Origin: Syntrophales bacterium
GTDB taxonomy: Bacteria > Desulfobacterota > Syntrophia > Syntrophales > UBA2251
Direction of reading: 5' to 3'
Assembly: GCA_023230905.1 (NCBI GenBank)
Contig: JALNWL010000009.1
Span: forward strand, 1 to 31,551
DNA: 31,551 nucleotides
How positions within the stretch are numbered: position 1 is the first letter of the stretch; each line of letters begins with the position of its first letter. This document shows positions 1 through 9,088 of the stretch, one piece after another. Below the pieces are notes generated by a model. That model saw only the letters and a program-made list of their open reading frames with translations. It searched no databases and had not been told where the DNA came from. A program made the position numbers and the translations under genes.

Positions 1-70
1 AAAAACAAAACCCGCTTATGGCAAGTTACTTCCTGATTCAGGTCCGCCTGTGGCGGGCTGGGACGCTATT

Positions 71-153
71 TTGTCATTTCGACCGAAGGTAAAAATCTTT
101 AAGCAACAACCATCACTAAGATTTCTCGTCGCTTGCGCTCCTCCAAATGACAT
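71..153. repeat. Palindromic interspersed repeat (REP/MITE-like)
   Basis: TGTCATTT at 72-79 and AAATCTT at 93-99 are answered by AAGATTT at 118-124 and AAATGACA at 145-152. Outer and inner arms therefore both form inverted repeats around a short centre. Repeats with TGTCATTTCGA-type ends and AAATCT-type inner arms are, from memory, widespread non-coding palindromes in bacterial genomes. No reading frame or transposase is present. It lies about 70 bp downstream of lysA and could fold at the 3' end of the arginine/lysine transcript, but no U-tract follows on either strand. Confidence 0.6.
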
Positions 154-225
154 GATACAAAGGTCTTGATTCGACCCGTTGCTTTGAATGTCGTGTTTTC
201 CGTCCTTCGCCCCGCCGCAAGTCCT

Positions 226-1488
226 TCAGCCCGCGATCAGCCGCTCAGGAATCGTCTCGCCGCTGATCAAGTCTTCGTAGCGCTCGCGCTTCCGGATGAC
301 CGAATATTCGCCTCCCCGGACCAGAACCTCGGGGACGCGCGGACGGGAGTTGTAATTCGAGGCCATCGCGAAGCCATACGCCCCCGCGCTCATCACGGCC
401 AGCAGTTCGCCCCGCTTCTGGTCCGGAAGCGACCGTCCCTTTGCCAGATAGTCGCCGGACTCACAGATCGGGCCGACAACATCATAGACGCGCTCTTCGC
501 GATCTTCGTCAACGACGGGCCGGATCTCGTGGTAGGCCTGATAGAGGCTCGGGCGGACGAGATCGTTCATGCCGGCGTCGACGATCAGGAAGCGCTTATC
601 CTCCGTCTCCTTGGTGTAGAGGACACGGGTCACCAGAATGCCCGCATTGCCGACGATCACGCGACCCGGTTCCAAGATAAAGGTGCAGTCGATCTCGCGG
701 GAGGCTTCGAGCAGCGCCCGGGCATACTCCGTCGGATGCGGCGGTGTTTCCCGGTCGTACGTAATGCCTAGGCCGCCGCCCAGATCGAGGTAGCGGATCG
801 CGATCCCCTCTTCCCGGAGCAGAACGATCAGCCGCCTGATCCGCTCCAGGGCTTCGACGAAGGGGGATGTCTTCGTAACCTGGGATCCGATATGGCAGCT
901 TACGCCCATGATGTCAAGGCTGGAGAGACGCTTTGCCCGGCGGTAGGCCTCCAGCGAACGGGAGACATCTATCCCGAACTTGTTCTCCTTGAGCCCCGTC
1001 GAAATGTGCGGGTGGGTCTCCGGATCGACGTCCGGGTTGACCCGGAGCGCGATACCGGTCCGCTTCCCCATCCGTGCCGCCGTCTCGTCGATCAATTCGA
1101 GTTCTTGCGGGGATTCGACGTTGAACATCAGGATGCCCTCGCGAAGGGCGTACTCAATTTCATCGATCCGCTTTCCCACCCCCGAATAGACGATCTTGGC
1201 GGGGGGAACGCCCGCCTTGAGCGCGCGGTACAGCTCGCCGCCCGATACGATGTCCGCCCCTCCCCCGGCCCGGGCAAAAATACCGAGAAGGGCGATATTC
1301 GAGTTCGCCTTGACGGCGTAGCAGACCAGATGAGGAACGTCGGCAAACGCCTCGTCGAAGACCTGAAAATGCCGGGTCAGCGTGCGGAAACTGTAGAGGT
1401 AAAACGGGGTGCCGACCGCCCCCGCGATCTCCTCCACCGGCGTGTCCTCACAATAGAGGCGATTCTGCCTGAATTTGAAGTCATTCAT
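226..1488 (-). CDS. lysA: Diaminopimelate decarboxylase
   Basis: Cytosolic PLP enzyme that decarboxylates meso-diaminopimelate to L-lysine, the final step of the DAP pathway. The 420-aa length is normal for LysA. The N-terminal alanine-racemase-like barrel carries the PLP lysine in YAVKAN (K60). A glycine-rich phosphate-binding stretch LDLGGGLG lies in the middle, and the C-terminal beta domain has the CESGDYLA motif, whose cysteine contributes to the active site across the dimer. It is the last gene of the minus-strand run and starts 9 bp after the lipoprotein gene. dapA and dapF often follow lysA in related genomes, but here the run ends in the palindromic repeat. Family assignment is secure. 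Confidence 0.96.
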   Translation of the reverse strand: MNDFKFRQNRLYCEDTPVEEIAGAVGTPFYLYSFRTLTRHFQVFDEAFADVPHLVCYAVKANSNIALLGIFARAGGGADIVSGGELYRALKAGVPPAKIVYSGVGKRIDEIEYALREGILMFNVESPQELELIDETAARMGKRTGIALRVNPDVDPETHPHISTGLKENKFGIDVSRSLEAYRRAKRLSSLDIMGVSCHIGSQVTKTSPFVEALERIRRLIVLLREEGIAIRYLDLGGGLGITYDRETPPHPTEYARALLEASREIDCTFILEPGRVIVGNAGILVTRVLYTKETEDKRFLIVDAGMNDLVRPSLYQAYHEIRPVVDEDREERVYDVVGPICESGDYLAKGRSLPDQKRGELLAVMSAGAYGFAMASNYNSRPRVPEVLVRGGEYSVIRKRERYEDLISGETIPERLIAG

Positions 1489-1497
1489 GCACGGCCC

Positions 1498-1935
1498 TCA
1501 GTCCTTGATTCCGGTCTCCGCGCTCTCGTCGCCGCAGACGCCGTCCGCGCCGCAGGCGATAAGCCGATAGGTATAGTCAGCGCCTTCCTTGACGCTCCGG
1601 TCCGTGTAGGTCACAGGCAGCACTCCGTCGTCATCGGGAATCAGTTCCGTGATCAGCCGGGACTCCTTCGGGCAGCCGGGACAGGAGGCGTCTGTGACGT
1701 CGCTCCGCAGGATCCTGATCCGGGCCACCCCGGCGCCGGGCGGCGCCCATCCTAGCCGGAATCCCTCGGGGAATCTCTCCACCGTCAAACCACCGATGGC
1801 CGCGGGCGCCTCGACCCGTGGCGACAGGGGATCCGCCTTCCTGCCGCAGGCCCACAGGACCGTGACGGCAAGGATGACGATAAGGATCGCAAGAATCCAA
1901 CGGCTGGCGCCGTTTCGGTCAGGCTTTCGGTTCAC
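1498..1935 (-). CDS. Small lipoprotein with fibronectin-III-like domain
   Basis: Predicted 145-aa lipoprotein. A basic N-terminus (residues 1-12) and hydrophobic segment (13-28) end in lipobox LWAC with the acylated cysteine at C30, followed by GRKADPLSP. The rest (about 40-145) reads as one fibronectin type III-like beta sandwich, with GFRLGWAPP early and YTYRLIACG late, plus a CPGC pair. The start codon lies inside the argH 3' end (17-bp overlap), so translation is probably coupled. A small lipoprotein between argH and lysA is, from memory, common in Desulfobacterota. It resembles LptM-type CG(Q/R)K lipoproteins only at the N-terminus. Its function is not known, and a link to amino-acid synthesis is unlikely beyond co-transcription. 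Confidence 0.8.
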   Translation of the reverse strand: MNRKPDRNGASRWILAILIVILAVTVLWACGRKADPLSPRVEAPAAIGGLTVERFPEGFRLGWAPPGAGVARIRILRSDVTDASCPGCPKESRLITELIPDDDGVLPVTYTDRSVKEGADYTYRLIACGADGVCGDESAETGIKD

Positions 1936-3319
1936 GTTGACGTTCGATCTCCTCGATCCGCTTCCTGACCAGCTCCCGGGCGGTGCCTCCGGCCGTCATG
2001 CGGGCGTCGACGGAGGTTTCGACCGCCAGGGCGTCCTGGATGTCCTGGGTGAATTTCCGGTCGAACTTCCGCCACTCCTTCAGTGTCAGATCGTCGAAGG
2101 ATTTGTCGTTCTCCAGGCAGTACCCGACAATCCTCCCGACGATCCGGTGGGCTTCTCGGAAGGGGATACCTTTCCGCGTGAGGTACTCCGCGACGTCGGT
2201 CGCGACGGCAAAGCCACGGTCCGCTTCCTTCAGCATCCGTTCCCGGTTGAAACGGGTATGCCTGAGCATGGCGGTGAAGACGTCCAGGCAGGCCTTGACG
2301 GTGTCCACCGAGTCGAAGAGCGGCTCCTTGTCCTCCTGGAGGTCTCGATTGTAGCTCATGGGAAGCCCCTTGAGGAGGGTCAGGAGGGTGACCAGATGGC
2401 CGTAGACGCGTCCGGTCTTTCCCCGGACGAGTTCCGCGACGTCCGGATTCTTCTTCTGAGGCATGATGCTGCTGCCGGTCGTATAGGCGTCGGCGATTTC
2501 GATAAAACCGAACTCCTCCGTGGACCAGAGGATCAGGTCCTCACAGAATCGGCTCAGGTGCATCATGACGACGGAGGCCGTAAAAATGAATTCGGCCACG
2601 AAATCGCGATCGCCGACGGTATCCATGCTATTTCTGGAAACGCTTTCGAAACCGAGCAACTCCGCCGTGTATTGTCGGTCCAGGGGCAGGCCCGTCCCGG
2701 CCAGGGCCGCGGCGCCCAGAGGCAGAACGTTCACCCGCTTCAGGGAATCGGCGAGTCTCTGTTCGTCCCGGTCGAGCATTTCCCAGTACGCAAGCAGATA
2801 ATGCGACAGCAGAACCGGCTGGGCTTTCTGTAGGTGCGTATAGCCGGGCATGATCGTGCCGAATTCCTCCTTCGCCAAGTCGACGAGCGTGTCCTTGAGC
2901 GCGGCAATCCGGACGAGGACCTCCCGGATCTCGTCCCGGAGGTAGAGCCGGATATCCAGGGCGATCTGGTCGTTGCGGCTGCGCCCCGTATGGACCTTGC
3001 CGCCGACGTCGCCGACCGCCCGGATCAGGGCCCGCTCGATGACCATGTGGATGTCCTCGTCCCCGGTGCGGAAGGTGAACGTCTCCTCCTGAATGTCCTT
3101 GAGGATCTTCTTCAGCCCCGTGATGATGAGGGTGCCTTCTTTCTTCTTCAGGATCCCCTGCTTGACCAGCATGCGGGTGTGGGCGATACTCCCCTCGATG
3201 TCGTAGCGGTACAGCCGCCGGTCATACTGAACTGAGGCGGTAAAGGCCTCGACCAGCCGGTCGGTGGGCTCCTTGAACCGGCCTCCCCAGAGTTTTTTCG
3301 TCTTGTTTATCGGTATCAT
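1919..3319 (-). CDS. argH: Argininosuccinate lyase
   Basis: Splits argininosuccinate into arginine and fumarate, the last arginine step. The 466-aa length fits the fumarase/aspartase superfamily. Visible signatures are LWGGRF near the N-terminus, the substrate-binding stretch HTGRSRNDQ, TGYTHLQ-type sequence (here PGYTHLQKAQP) carrying the catalytic histidine, and the family signature GSSIMPQKKNPD with the mobile-loop serine. The start at 3319 adds about nine residues (MIPINKTKK) before the conserved LWGGRF, compared with a one- or two-residue lead in E. coli; its ribosome binding site is weak. It lies 34 bp downstream of argG and overlaps the lipoprotein gene. Confidence 0.97.
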   Translation of the reverse strand: MIPINKTKKLWGGRFKEPTDRLVEAFTASVQYDRRLYRYDIEGSIAHTRMLVKQGILKKKEGTLIITGLKKILKDIQEETFTFRTGDEDIHMVIERALIRAVGDVGGKVHTGRSRNDQIALDIRLYLRDEIREVLVRIAALKDTLVDLAKEEFGTIMPGYTHLQKAQPVLLSHYLLAYWEMLDRDEQRLADSLKRVNVLPLGAAALAGTGLPLDRQYTAELLGFESVSRNSMDTVGDRDFVAEFIFTASVVMMHLSRFCEDLILWSTEEFGFIEIADAYTTGSSIMPQKKNPDVAELVRGKTGRVYGHLVTLLTLLKGLPMSYNRDLQEDKEPLFDSVDTVKACLDVFTAMLRHTRFNRERMLKEADRGFAVATDVAEYLTRKGIPFREAHRIVGRIVGYCLENDKSFDDLTLKEWRKFDRKFTQDIQDALAVETSVDARMTAGGTARELVRKRIEEIERQREPKA

Positions 3320-3353
3320 GATCTGCCGCTCTTTCTGACGGATGACGAATGCA

Positions 3354-4571
3354 TCAGGCGCTCCGGCCCTTGATCAGCGATCGGATCCTCAGTCTCAGGG
3401 CATTGAGACGGATGAAACCGGTGGCGTCCATCTGGTTGTAAACCTGGTCTTGGTCGAAGGTGGCGAAATCCTCCCGGTAGGTGGAGTGGGGAGACTTGCG
3501 GCCGACCACGATGCAGTTGCCCTTGTACAGCTTCACGCGCACCGTGCCGGTCACGTTCTCCTGTGTCGCGTCGATGTACCGCTGCAGTGTTTCCATCTCG
3601 GGCGCGTACCAGAAGCCGTTGTACGCGAGCTGCGCGTACTTGGGCGTCAGGGAGTCTCGCATCAGCATGACCTCGCGGTCCATCGTGATGGATTCGAGGG
3701 CGCGGTGTGCCGCCCAGAGGAGGGTGCCGCCGGGGGTCTCGTAGACGCCCCGGGATTTCATCCCGACAAAGCGATTTTCGACCATGTCCACGCGGCCGAC
3801 CCCGTTCGCGCCGGCCAGGTCGTTCAGCCGATCGAGGAGCGCCGCGGGCGTCATCGCCACGCCGTCCACGGCGACCGGATTCCCCCGCTCGAACCCGATT
3901 TCCACGTAGGTCGGCCGGTCCGGCGCATCCTCCGGCGACACCGTCAGGACGAAGACGTCCTCCGGCGGCTCCGCCCAGGGATCCTCCAGAATGCCCCCCT
4001 CATGCGACATGTGCAGGAGATTGCGATCGGCACTGTAGGGTTTTTCCTTCGACAGGGGCAGCGGAATTCCATATTTCTCCGCATAATCGATCATGTCGGG
4101 GCGTGACCTGAACGTCCAGTGGGGATCCTTCCAGGAGGAAATGATGCGGATGGCCGGATCCAGGGCGATATAGGTGAGCTCGAACCGGACCTGGTCGTTC
4201 CCTTTCCCGGTTGCGCCGTGACAGACGGCGTCGGCGCCTTCCGCGTGGGCGATTTCGATCTGACGTTTGGCGATGAGTGGACGGGCGAGCGAGGTCCCCA
4301 GGAGATAGGTCCCCTCGTAGATGGCGTTGGCCCGCAGGGCGGGGAACACGAAATCCCGGACGAATTCCTCCCGGAGATCCTCGATGTAGCACTTGCTCGC
4401 CCCGGTGTTGATCGCCTTGGCCTCGAGCCCGTCGAGTTCCTCCTTTTGACCGACGTCCGCGGCGAAGCAGACGACCTCGCATCCATAGGTCTCGATCAGC
4501 CACCGGACGATGACGGACGTATCCAGCCCCCCGGAATAGGCAAGAACGACTTTCTTAATATTATCAGACAT
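3354..4571 (-). CDS. argG: Argininosuccinate synthase
   Basis: Joins citrulline and aspartate using ATP (PPi released) to make argininosuccinate. The 405-aa product begins MSDNIKK. The ATP pyrophosphatase P-loop SGGLDTS sits near residue 14, and CHGATGKGNDQ (citrulline/aspartate binding) and the later YAPE motif are intact. A frame extends ten codons upstream to 4601, but the start at 4571 is preferred. It has GGGAGG about 7 bp upstream, begins directly at the family's usual N-terminus, and avoids overlapping argF. The gap to argF is 13 bp. Confidence 0.97.
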   Translation of the reverse strand: MSDNIKKVVLAYSGGLDTSVIVRWLIETYGCEVVCFAADVGQKEELDGLEAKAINTGASKCYIEDLREEFVRDFVFPALRANAIYEGTYLLGTSLARPLIAKRQIEIAHAEGADAVCHGATGKGNDQVRFELTYIALDPAIRIISSWKDPHWTFRSRPDMIDYAEKYGIPLPLSKEKPYSADRNLLHMSHEGGILEDPWAEPPEDVFVLTVSPEDAPDRPTYVEIGFERGNPVAVDGVAMTPAALLDRLNDLAGANGVGRVDMVENRFVGMKSRGVYETPGGTLLWAAHRALESITMDREVMLMRDSLTPKYAQLAYNGFWYAPEMETLQRYIDATQENVTGTVRVKLYKGNCIVVGRKSPHSTYREDFATFDQDQVYNQMDATGFIRLNALRLRIRSLIKGRSA

Positions 4572-4584
4572 TACCAAACCTCCC

Positions 4585-5493
4585 CTAAAGTAGTATCTCA
4601 AGAATGGCTTTCTGGACGTGTAGCCGGTTTTCCGCCTGATCGACGACGATGGACTGGGGTCCGTCGAGGACCTCCGCCGTGATCTCTTCGCCGCGATGGG
4701 CAGGCAGGCAGTGCATGACGAGGGCGTCCTTCCGGGCGTGTTTGAGCAGCCTTTCGTTGACCTGAAACCTCTGAAAACGACCGGCCCGCTCCTCCTGCTC
4801 GTGTTCCTGCCCCATGCTCGCCCAGACGTCGGTGTAGACGATGTCGGCGCCCTTGACCGCCTCCTCGGGACGGTCCGTCAGAAGGATGTCGGCGCCGTTG
4901 TTTTTCAGCGCTCGGGCCAGGATCCTCCTATCCGGACGATAGCCCTCCGGACAGGCCAGGGCCAGGCGAATCGGGAGCCGGGCCGCCGCATTGATCCAGG
5001 AGTTGGCGATGTTGTTCCCGTCGCCGATGTAGGCGATCGTCTTTCCCTCATAGGCGCCCTTTTTCTCCATGATCGTGAACAGATCGCTCAGGATCTGACA
5101 GGGGTGGAGGAGGTCGGTCAGACCGTTGATGACGGGAATGGACGCATGGCGCGCGAACTCCTCGACGGCTTTCTGGGAAAAGGTCCGGATCATGATCCCG
5201 TCGAGATAGCGGGACATGATGCGGGCCGAATCCATGATATTCTCGCCCCGCCCAAGCTGCGTATCGCGGCTGTTCAGAAACAGGGCGATCCCGCCCAGTT
5301 GGTACATCCCGACCTCGAATGAGATCCGCGTCCGGGTCGACGATTTGTCGAAGATCATCCCCAGCGTTTTCCCCCGGAGGGGCTGGTAGAATCTCCCCTC
5401 TTCGTGAATGCGCTTCTGACGTTTAGCCTTCTCGAAAATGCACTCAAAGTCGTCTTTGGCCAGATCAAACTCGCTCAAAAGATCCTTTTTCAT
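4585..5493 (-). CDS. argF: Ornithine carbamoyltransferase
   Basis: Transfers the carbamoyl group from carbamoyl phosphate to ornithine, giving citrulline. The 302-aa product is the usual length. The carbamoyl-phosphate motif STRTR is at about residues 52-56, HPCQ follows mid-protein, and the ornithine-binding HCLPAHRGEE is near the C-terminus. The open frame runs upstream to 5760, but that extension is arginine-rich antisense-like sequence overlapping argD. The true start is ATG at 5493, which overlaps the argD stop as ATGA (5490-5493), a classic translational-coupling junction. Confidence 0.96.
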   Translation of the reverse strand: MKKDLLSEFDLAKDDFECIFEKAKRQKRIHEEGRFYQPLRGKTLGMIFDKSSTRTRISFEVGMYQLGGIALFLNSRDTQLGRGENIMDSARIMSRYLDGIMIRTFSQKAVEEFARHASIPVINGLTDLLHPCQILSDLFTIMEKKGAYEGKTIAYIGDGNNIANSWINAAARLPIRLALACPEGYRPDRRILARALKNNGADILLTDRPEEAVKGADIVYTDVWASMGQEHEQEERAGRFQRFQVNERLLKHARKDALVMHCLPAHRGEEITAEVLDGPQSIVVDQAENRLHVQKAILEILL

Positions 5494-6677
5494 GATGCCC
5501 CCAATGCGGCGTCGAGAATGTCCGCCGCTCGATCGATGTCCCCGGCCGTCACGACGAGCGGCGGGGCGAAGCGCAGTACGTTGGCGTTCGTGCAGTTGAT
5601 GAGCAAGCCTTCCTGCATGCATCGCGAGACGTATGGCGCACCTTCGCAGCCGAGTTCGCACCCGATCAGAAGCCCTCTTCCCCGGATGTCCCGGATCAGG
5701 GAATGCTTCCTCTTTAGAACGCTCAGTTTCTGAAGGAAATATTCGCCCATCTCCTGGCAATTCTTAAGAAGACCCTCTTCATCGATCGCTTCGAGAACCG
5801 ACAGGACGGCGGCCATCGCCAGGGGATTCCCGCCGAAGGTCGAGGCATGGGTTCCCGGCTCGAACACCCGGGCGACCTCCTCCGTCGACAGCATTGCCCC
5901 GACGGGAAACCCGTTGCCCAGGGCCTTGGCCAGGGTCATGACGTCCGGCTTAATCCCCGCCTGCTCGTAGGCGAAGAGCGTCCCCGTGCGGCCGATCCCC
6001 GTCTGAACCTCGTCAAGCATCAGGAGAATGCCGCGCGCGTCGCACAGAGCGCGAACCTCCTGAAGATAGGTGGGTGCCGGAAGCCGGATCCCGCCCTCCC
6101 CCTGGATCGGTTCGACGAGAATTGCGCATGTCCTGTCCGTGACCGCATCCGCGAGCGCCTTCGGGTCGTCGTAGGGTGCATAACGGAAGCCGGCCGGCAG
6201 CGGTTCAAACCCCGCCTGAAACTTCGTCTGGCCTGTCGCCGTGATCGTGGCCAGGGTCCTTCCGTGAAAGGAATTGATCATGGTGACGATTTCATACCGC
6301 CCGCCCAGGCGTTCGTGACCGAACTTCCGGGCGAGCTTGATCGCCGCCTCGTTCGCCTCCGCGCCGCTGTTGCAGAAAAAGACTTTTTCGGCGAAGGACC
6401 GTTCGCACAGGGCCTGCGCCGCGAGGATCTGCGGCTCGATCTGGTAGAGATTGGAGACATGCATCAGGCGGCCCGCCTGGCGCCGGATGGCCTCGACGAC
6501 GCGTGGATGGGCATGTCCGAGGCTGCAGACGGCGATGCCCGCCAGAAAGTCTAGGTACTCCCGACCGTCGCAGTCCCACAGTCGTACGCCTTCACCCCGT
6601 TCGAAAACAAGTGGCGCGCGCCGGTAGGTGTTCATCAGGTACCGCTCGCCCAGCCCCATCCACTCCGTTTTATTCAC
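5490..6677 (-). CDS. argD: Acetylornithine aminotransferase
   Basis: PLP-dependent class III aminotransferase that converts N-acetylglutamate semialdehyde to N-acetylornithine; many ArgD proteins also act as DapC in lysine synthesis. The 395-aa product has CNSGAEANEAAIKLAR (PLP phosphate site), LMLDEVQTGIGRTG (PLP aspartate) and TLAKALGNGFPVGA with the Schiff-base lysine. The start is GTG at 6677 with GGGGAGGAA about 5 bp upstream. It follows argB after a 121-bp gap holding a hairpin and no gene. Its stop overlaps the argF start. Confidence 0.95.
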   Translation of the reverse strand: MNKTEWMGLGERYLMNTYRRAPLVFERGEGVRLWDCDGREYLDFLAGIAVCSLGHAHPRVVEAIRRQAGRLMHVSNLYQIEPQILAAQALCERSFAEKVFFCNSGAEANEAAIKLARKFGHERLGGRYEIVTMINSFHGRTLATITATGQTKFQAGFEPLPAGFRYAPYDDPKALADAVTDRTCAILVEPIQGEGGIRLPAPTYLQEVRALCDARGILLMLDEVQTGIGRTGTLFAYEQAGIKPDVMTLAKALGNGFPVGAMLSTEEVARVFEPGTHASTFGGNPLAMAAVLSVLEAIDEEGLLKNCQEMGEYFLQKLSVLKRKHSLIRDIRGRGLLIGCELGCEGAPYVSRCMQEGLLINCTNANVLRFAPPLVVTAGDIDRAADILDAALGAS

Positions 6678-6774
6678 GCTTGTTCCTCCCCTCCAGCCCG
6701 CTCAACGACCTTCGAGAACCGCATCCCGGAAACGCACCCGGGAAATTTGTCATGAAAACATGTCAGGTTCGGCT

Positions 6775-6800
6775 AGGGATCCCGATTTTGAAGGATCCCT
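6775..6800. repeat. Perfect hairpin at the argB stop codon
   Basis: AGGGATCC (6775-6782) and GGATCCCT (6793-6800) are perfect 8-bp complements around a 10-nt loop. On the minus strand the stem begins in the argB stop codon. No U-tract follows, so it does not look like a simple intrinsic terminator. About 20 nt further into the argB-argD gap (roughly 6740-6757) is a smaller imperfect hairpin around CATG-AAAA-CATG. An mRNA processing or 3'-end stabilising structure is possible. Confidence 0.6.
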
Positions 6801-7692
6801 AAGCGACGATCTCGGTTCCGATCCCGGAATCGGTAAATATCTCCAGCAGGATCGCGTGCCGCAACCGCCCGTCGACGATGTGGGTCTTGTGCACCCCGCC
6901 ACGCAAAGCCTTCAGGCAGCATTTGACCTTCGGGAACATGCCGCCCTCGATAATCCCGGTCTCGATCATCCGCTGGGCCGCCCGGTTGTTCATCGTGTTG
7001 ACCAGCTTCTTCTCGGCGTCCAGCACGCCGGCGACATCCGTAAGCAGGACGAGCTTTTCCGCCTTCAGGGCCGAGGCCACCGCCCCGGCGACGATGTCGG
7101 CATTGATGTTGTAGGTCTCTCCGCTCTCGCCGGCGCCGGTCGGCGCGATGACGGGGATAAAGCCGTCCTTTACGAGAACGGAAATCAGGCTGCCGTCGAT
7201 CTCCCTCACCTTCCCGACCAGCCCCAGATCGATGATCTCCGGCGGGGTGTCCTTCGCCTTCTCGGCGCTGAGCAGGTATTTTTCCGCCCGGATGAGCCCG
7301 CCGTCCTTTCCGCTCAAGCCAACCGCCCGCCCGCCGTGCTGGTTGATGAGTCCCACGATTTCCTTGTTGACCTTCCCCACAAGGACCATTTCGACAATGT
7401 CCATGGTCTCCTCGTCGGTCACCCGCATGCCCTGGATGAAGGTGGAATCCTTTCCGAGCTTCTTCAGGAACGAGCCGATCTGCGGCCCACCGCCGTGAAC
7501 GACCACCGGATTGATCCCGATATATTTCATCATCACGATGTCGCGGGCAAAGGCATTCTTCAGGGCGTCGTCGGCCATGGCGTGACCGCCGTACTTGATC
7601 ACGATGGTCTTGTTGTAGAACCGCCGGATATACGGGAGGGCTTCAAGAAGGACATCCGCCCGCGCCATGGACTGCTGTATCGGATCGACCAC
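6799..7692 (-). CDS. argB: Acetylglutamate kinase
   Basis: Phosphorylates N-acetylglutamate, the usual arginine feedback point. The 297-aa amino-acid-kinase-fold protein has IKYGGHAM near residue 33, VVHGGGPQI for substrate/phosphate binding, and a C-terminal GGVHKTHIVDGR segment. The N-terminal lead before the kinase core (MVDPIQQSMARADVLLEALPYIRRF, about 25 residues) matches arginine-sensitive hexameric enzymes that have an N-terminal helix; feedback control is inferred from that. The start is GTG at 7692, with GGAGG 7 bp upstream lying at the hslU stop 11 bp away. Confidence 0.95.
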   Translation of the reverse strand: MVDPIQQSMARADVLLEALPYIRRFYNKTIVIKYGGHAMADDALKNAFARDIVMMKYIGINPVVVHGGGPQIGSFLKKLGKDSTFIQGMRVTDEETMDIVEMVLVGKVNKEIVGLINQHGGRAVGLSGKDGGLIRAEKYLLSAEKAKDTPPEIIDLGLVGKVREIDGSLISVLVKDGFIPVIAPTGAGESGETYNINADIVAGAVASALKAEKLVLLTDVAGVLDAEKKLVNTMNNRAAQRMIETGIIEGGMFPKVKCCLKALRGGVHKTHIVDGRLRHAILLEIFTDSGIGTEIVA

Positions 7693-7703
7693 TGGTCAAC
7701 CTC

Positions 7704-9080
7704 CTAAAGAATGTATCGGCTCAGATCCTCGTCTTCGACGATGTCGTCGAGCCGCTCGCGGACGTAGTCGGCGTCGATAACGACCTGCTTTTCCTCCATG
7801 TCGGGGGCATCGAAGGACACCTCGTCCAGGAGCGTTTCCATAATCGTGTACAGCCGGCGCGCGCCGATGTTCTCCGTCCGCTCGTTGACGGTCTCCGCCA
7901 CTTCGGCGATTTCGGCCACGGCGTCGTCGGTGAAGACCATATCGATCCCCTCCGTCGCCATCATTTCCCGGTACTGCTTGATCAGGGCGTTGTGCGGTTC
8001 CGTCAGGATGCGGATGAACTCCTCCTTCCCCAGGGAATCCAACTCGACCCGGATGGGGAAACGTCCCTGAAGCTCCGGGATGAGATCGGACGGCTTGGTG
8101 CTGCTGAAGGCCCCGGCGGCGATAAACAGGATATGATCCGTCTTGACCATCCCGTAGCGCGTGTTGACCGTGGAGCCCTCGACAATCGGCAGGAGATCCC
8201 GCTGAACGCCTTCGCGAGACACGTCCGGTCCGTGCGCGCCGTCTCCACCCACGATCTTGTCGATCTCGTCGAGAAAGATGATGCCGGATTGCTCCACGCG
8301 CTCCACCGCGGCGCGGGTAACCTTGTCCATGTCGACGAGACGCTGGGCCTCCTCGTCGGTCAGAATCTCGATGGCCTCCGGCACCTTGACGCGCCGCTGC
8401 TTCTTCTTTTGAGGAAAGATATTTCCGAAGACCTCCTTGATGTTGAGGCCGAGGTCTTCTATGCCCGTTGAAGAAAACACCTCGATCATGGGGCTCGTGC
8501 GCGCTTCCGAAACCTCCAGGTCCACCGGTCGCTGATCCAGTTTCCCTTCGCGGAGCAGACGCCGCAGTTTCTCCCGCGTCGTGTCCACGGCGGGTGCCGC
8601 GTCCGGACTCGTCCCCGGGTGTCCCGCGATGAGGTCTTCCGCGCGCCTCTCCTCGGGCCTTGCGGGCAGCAGAACGTCCAGCAGACGCTCCTCAGCGAGC
8701 TCGGACGCCCTGGCGCGAACTTTTTCCCGCTCTTCACCCTTGATCATGTTGACGGCCAGTTCGACCAGATCCCGCACCATCGACTCGACGTCGCGGCCGA
8801 CATAGCCGACCTCCGTGAACTTCGAGGCCTCCACCTTGATGAAGGGTGAATTGTCCAACTTCGCGAGCCGCCTGGCGATCTCCGTCTTGCCCACGCCCGT
8901 CGGACCGATCATGATGATATTCTTCGGCGAAATCTCGTCAGCCAGTTCCTTGACGACATTCTGGCGCCGCCAGCGGTTGCGCAAGGCGATCGCGACGGCC
9001 CGCTTGGCCTCGCCCTGACCGATGATGTACCGGTCGAGTTTTTCGACAATCCGTTTGGGGGTCAATCCGTTCTCCGACAT
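7704..9080 (-). CDS. hslU: HslU, ATPase subunit of the HslUV protease
   Basis: AAA+ unfoldase that feeds proteins to HslV in the cytosol. The 458-aa product is typical. Walker A GPTGVGKT is at 59-66, the pore loop GYVG at about 92-95, the family-specific inserted I-domain at roughly 105-240, and Walker B FLDEID at about 269-274. The C-terminus reads EDLSRYIL, the conserved tail that docks into HslV. It starts 8 bp after hslV with AGAGGAA in front of the ATG. The hslV-hslU order with xerC upstream is a conserved arrangement. Confidence 0.97.
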   Translation of the reverse strand: MSENGLTPKRIVEKLDRYIIGQGEAKRAVAIALRNRWRRQNVVKELADEISPKNIIMIGPTGVGKTEIARRLAKLDNSPFIKVEASKFTEVGYVGRDVESMVRDLVELAVNMIKGEEREKVRARASELAEERLLDVLLPARPEERRAEDLIAGHPGTSPDAAPAVDTTREKLRRLLREGKLDQRPVDLEVSEARTSPMIEVFSSTGIEDLGLNIKEVFGNIFPQKKKQRRVKVPEAIEILTDEEAQRLVDMDKVTRAAVERVEQSGIIFLDEIDKIVGGDGAHGPDVSREGVQRDLLPIVEGSTVNTRYGMVKTDHILFIAAGAFSSTKPSDLIPELQGRFPIRVELDSLGKEEFIRILTEPHNALIKQYREMMATEGIDMVFTDDAVAEIAEVAETVNERTENIGARRLYTIMETLLDEVSFDAPDMEEKQVVIDADYVRERLDDIVEDEDLSRYIL

Positions 9081-9088
9081 GTATTCCT

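Noticed and set aside
1649..2833. 394-codon plus-strand open frame
   Set aside because: It is antisense to argH and the lipoprotein gene, has no ribosome binding site and no recognisable domain.
5494..5760. N-terminal extension of argF
   Set aside because: The extra 89 codons lie inside argD in another frame and are arginine-rich. The ATG at 5493 gives the normal length and an ATGA junction.
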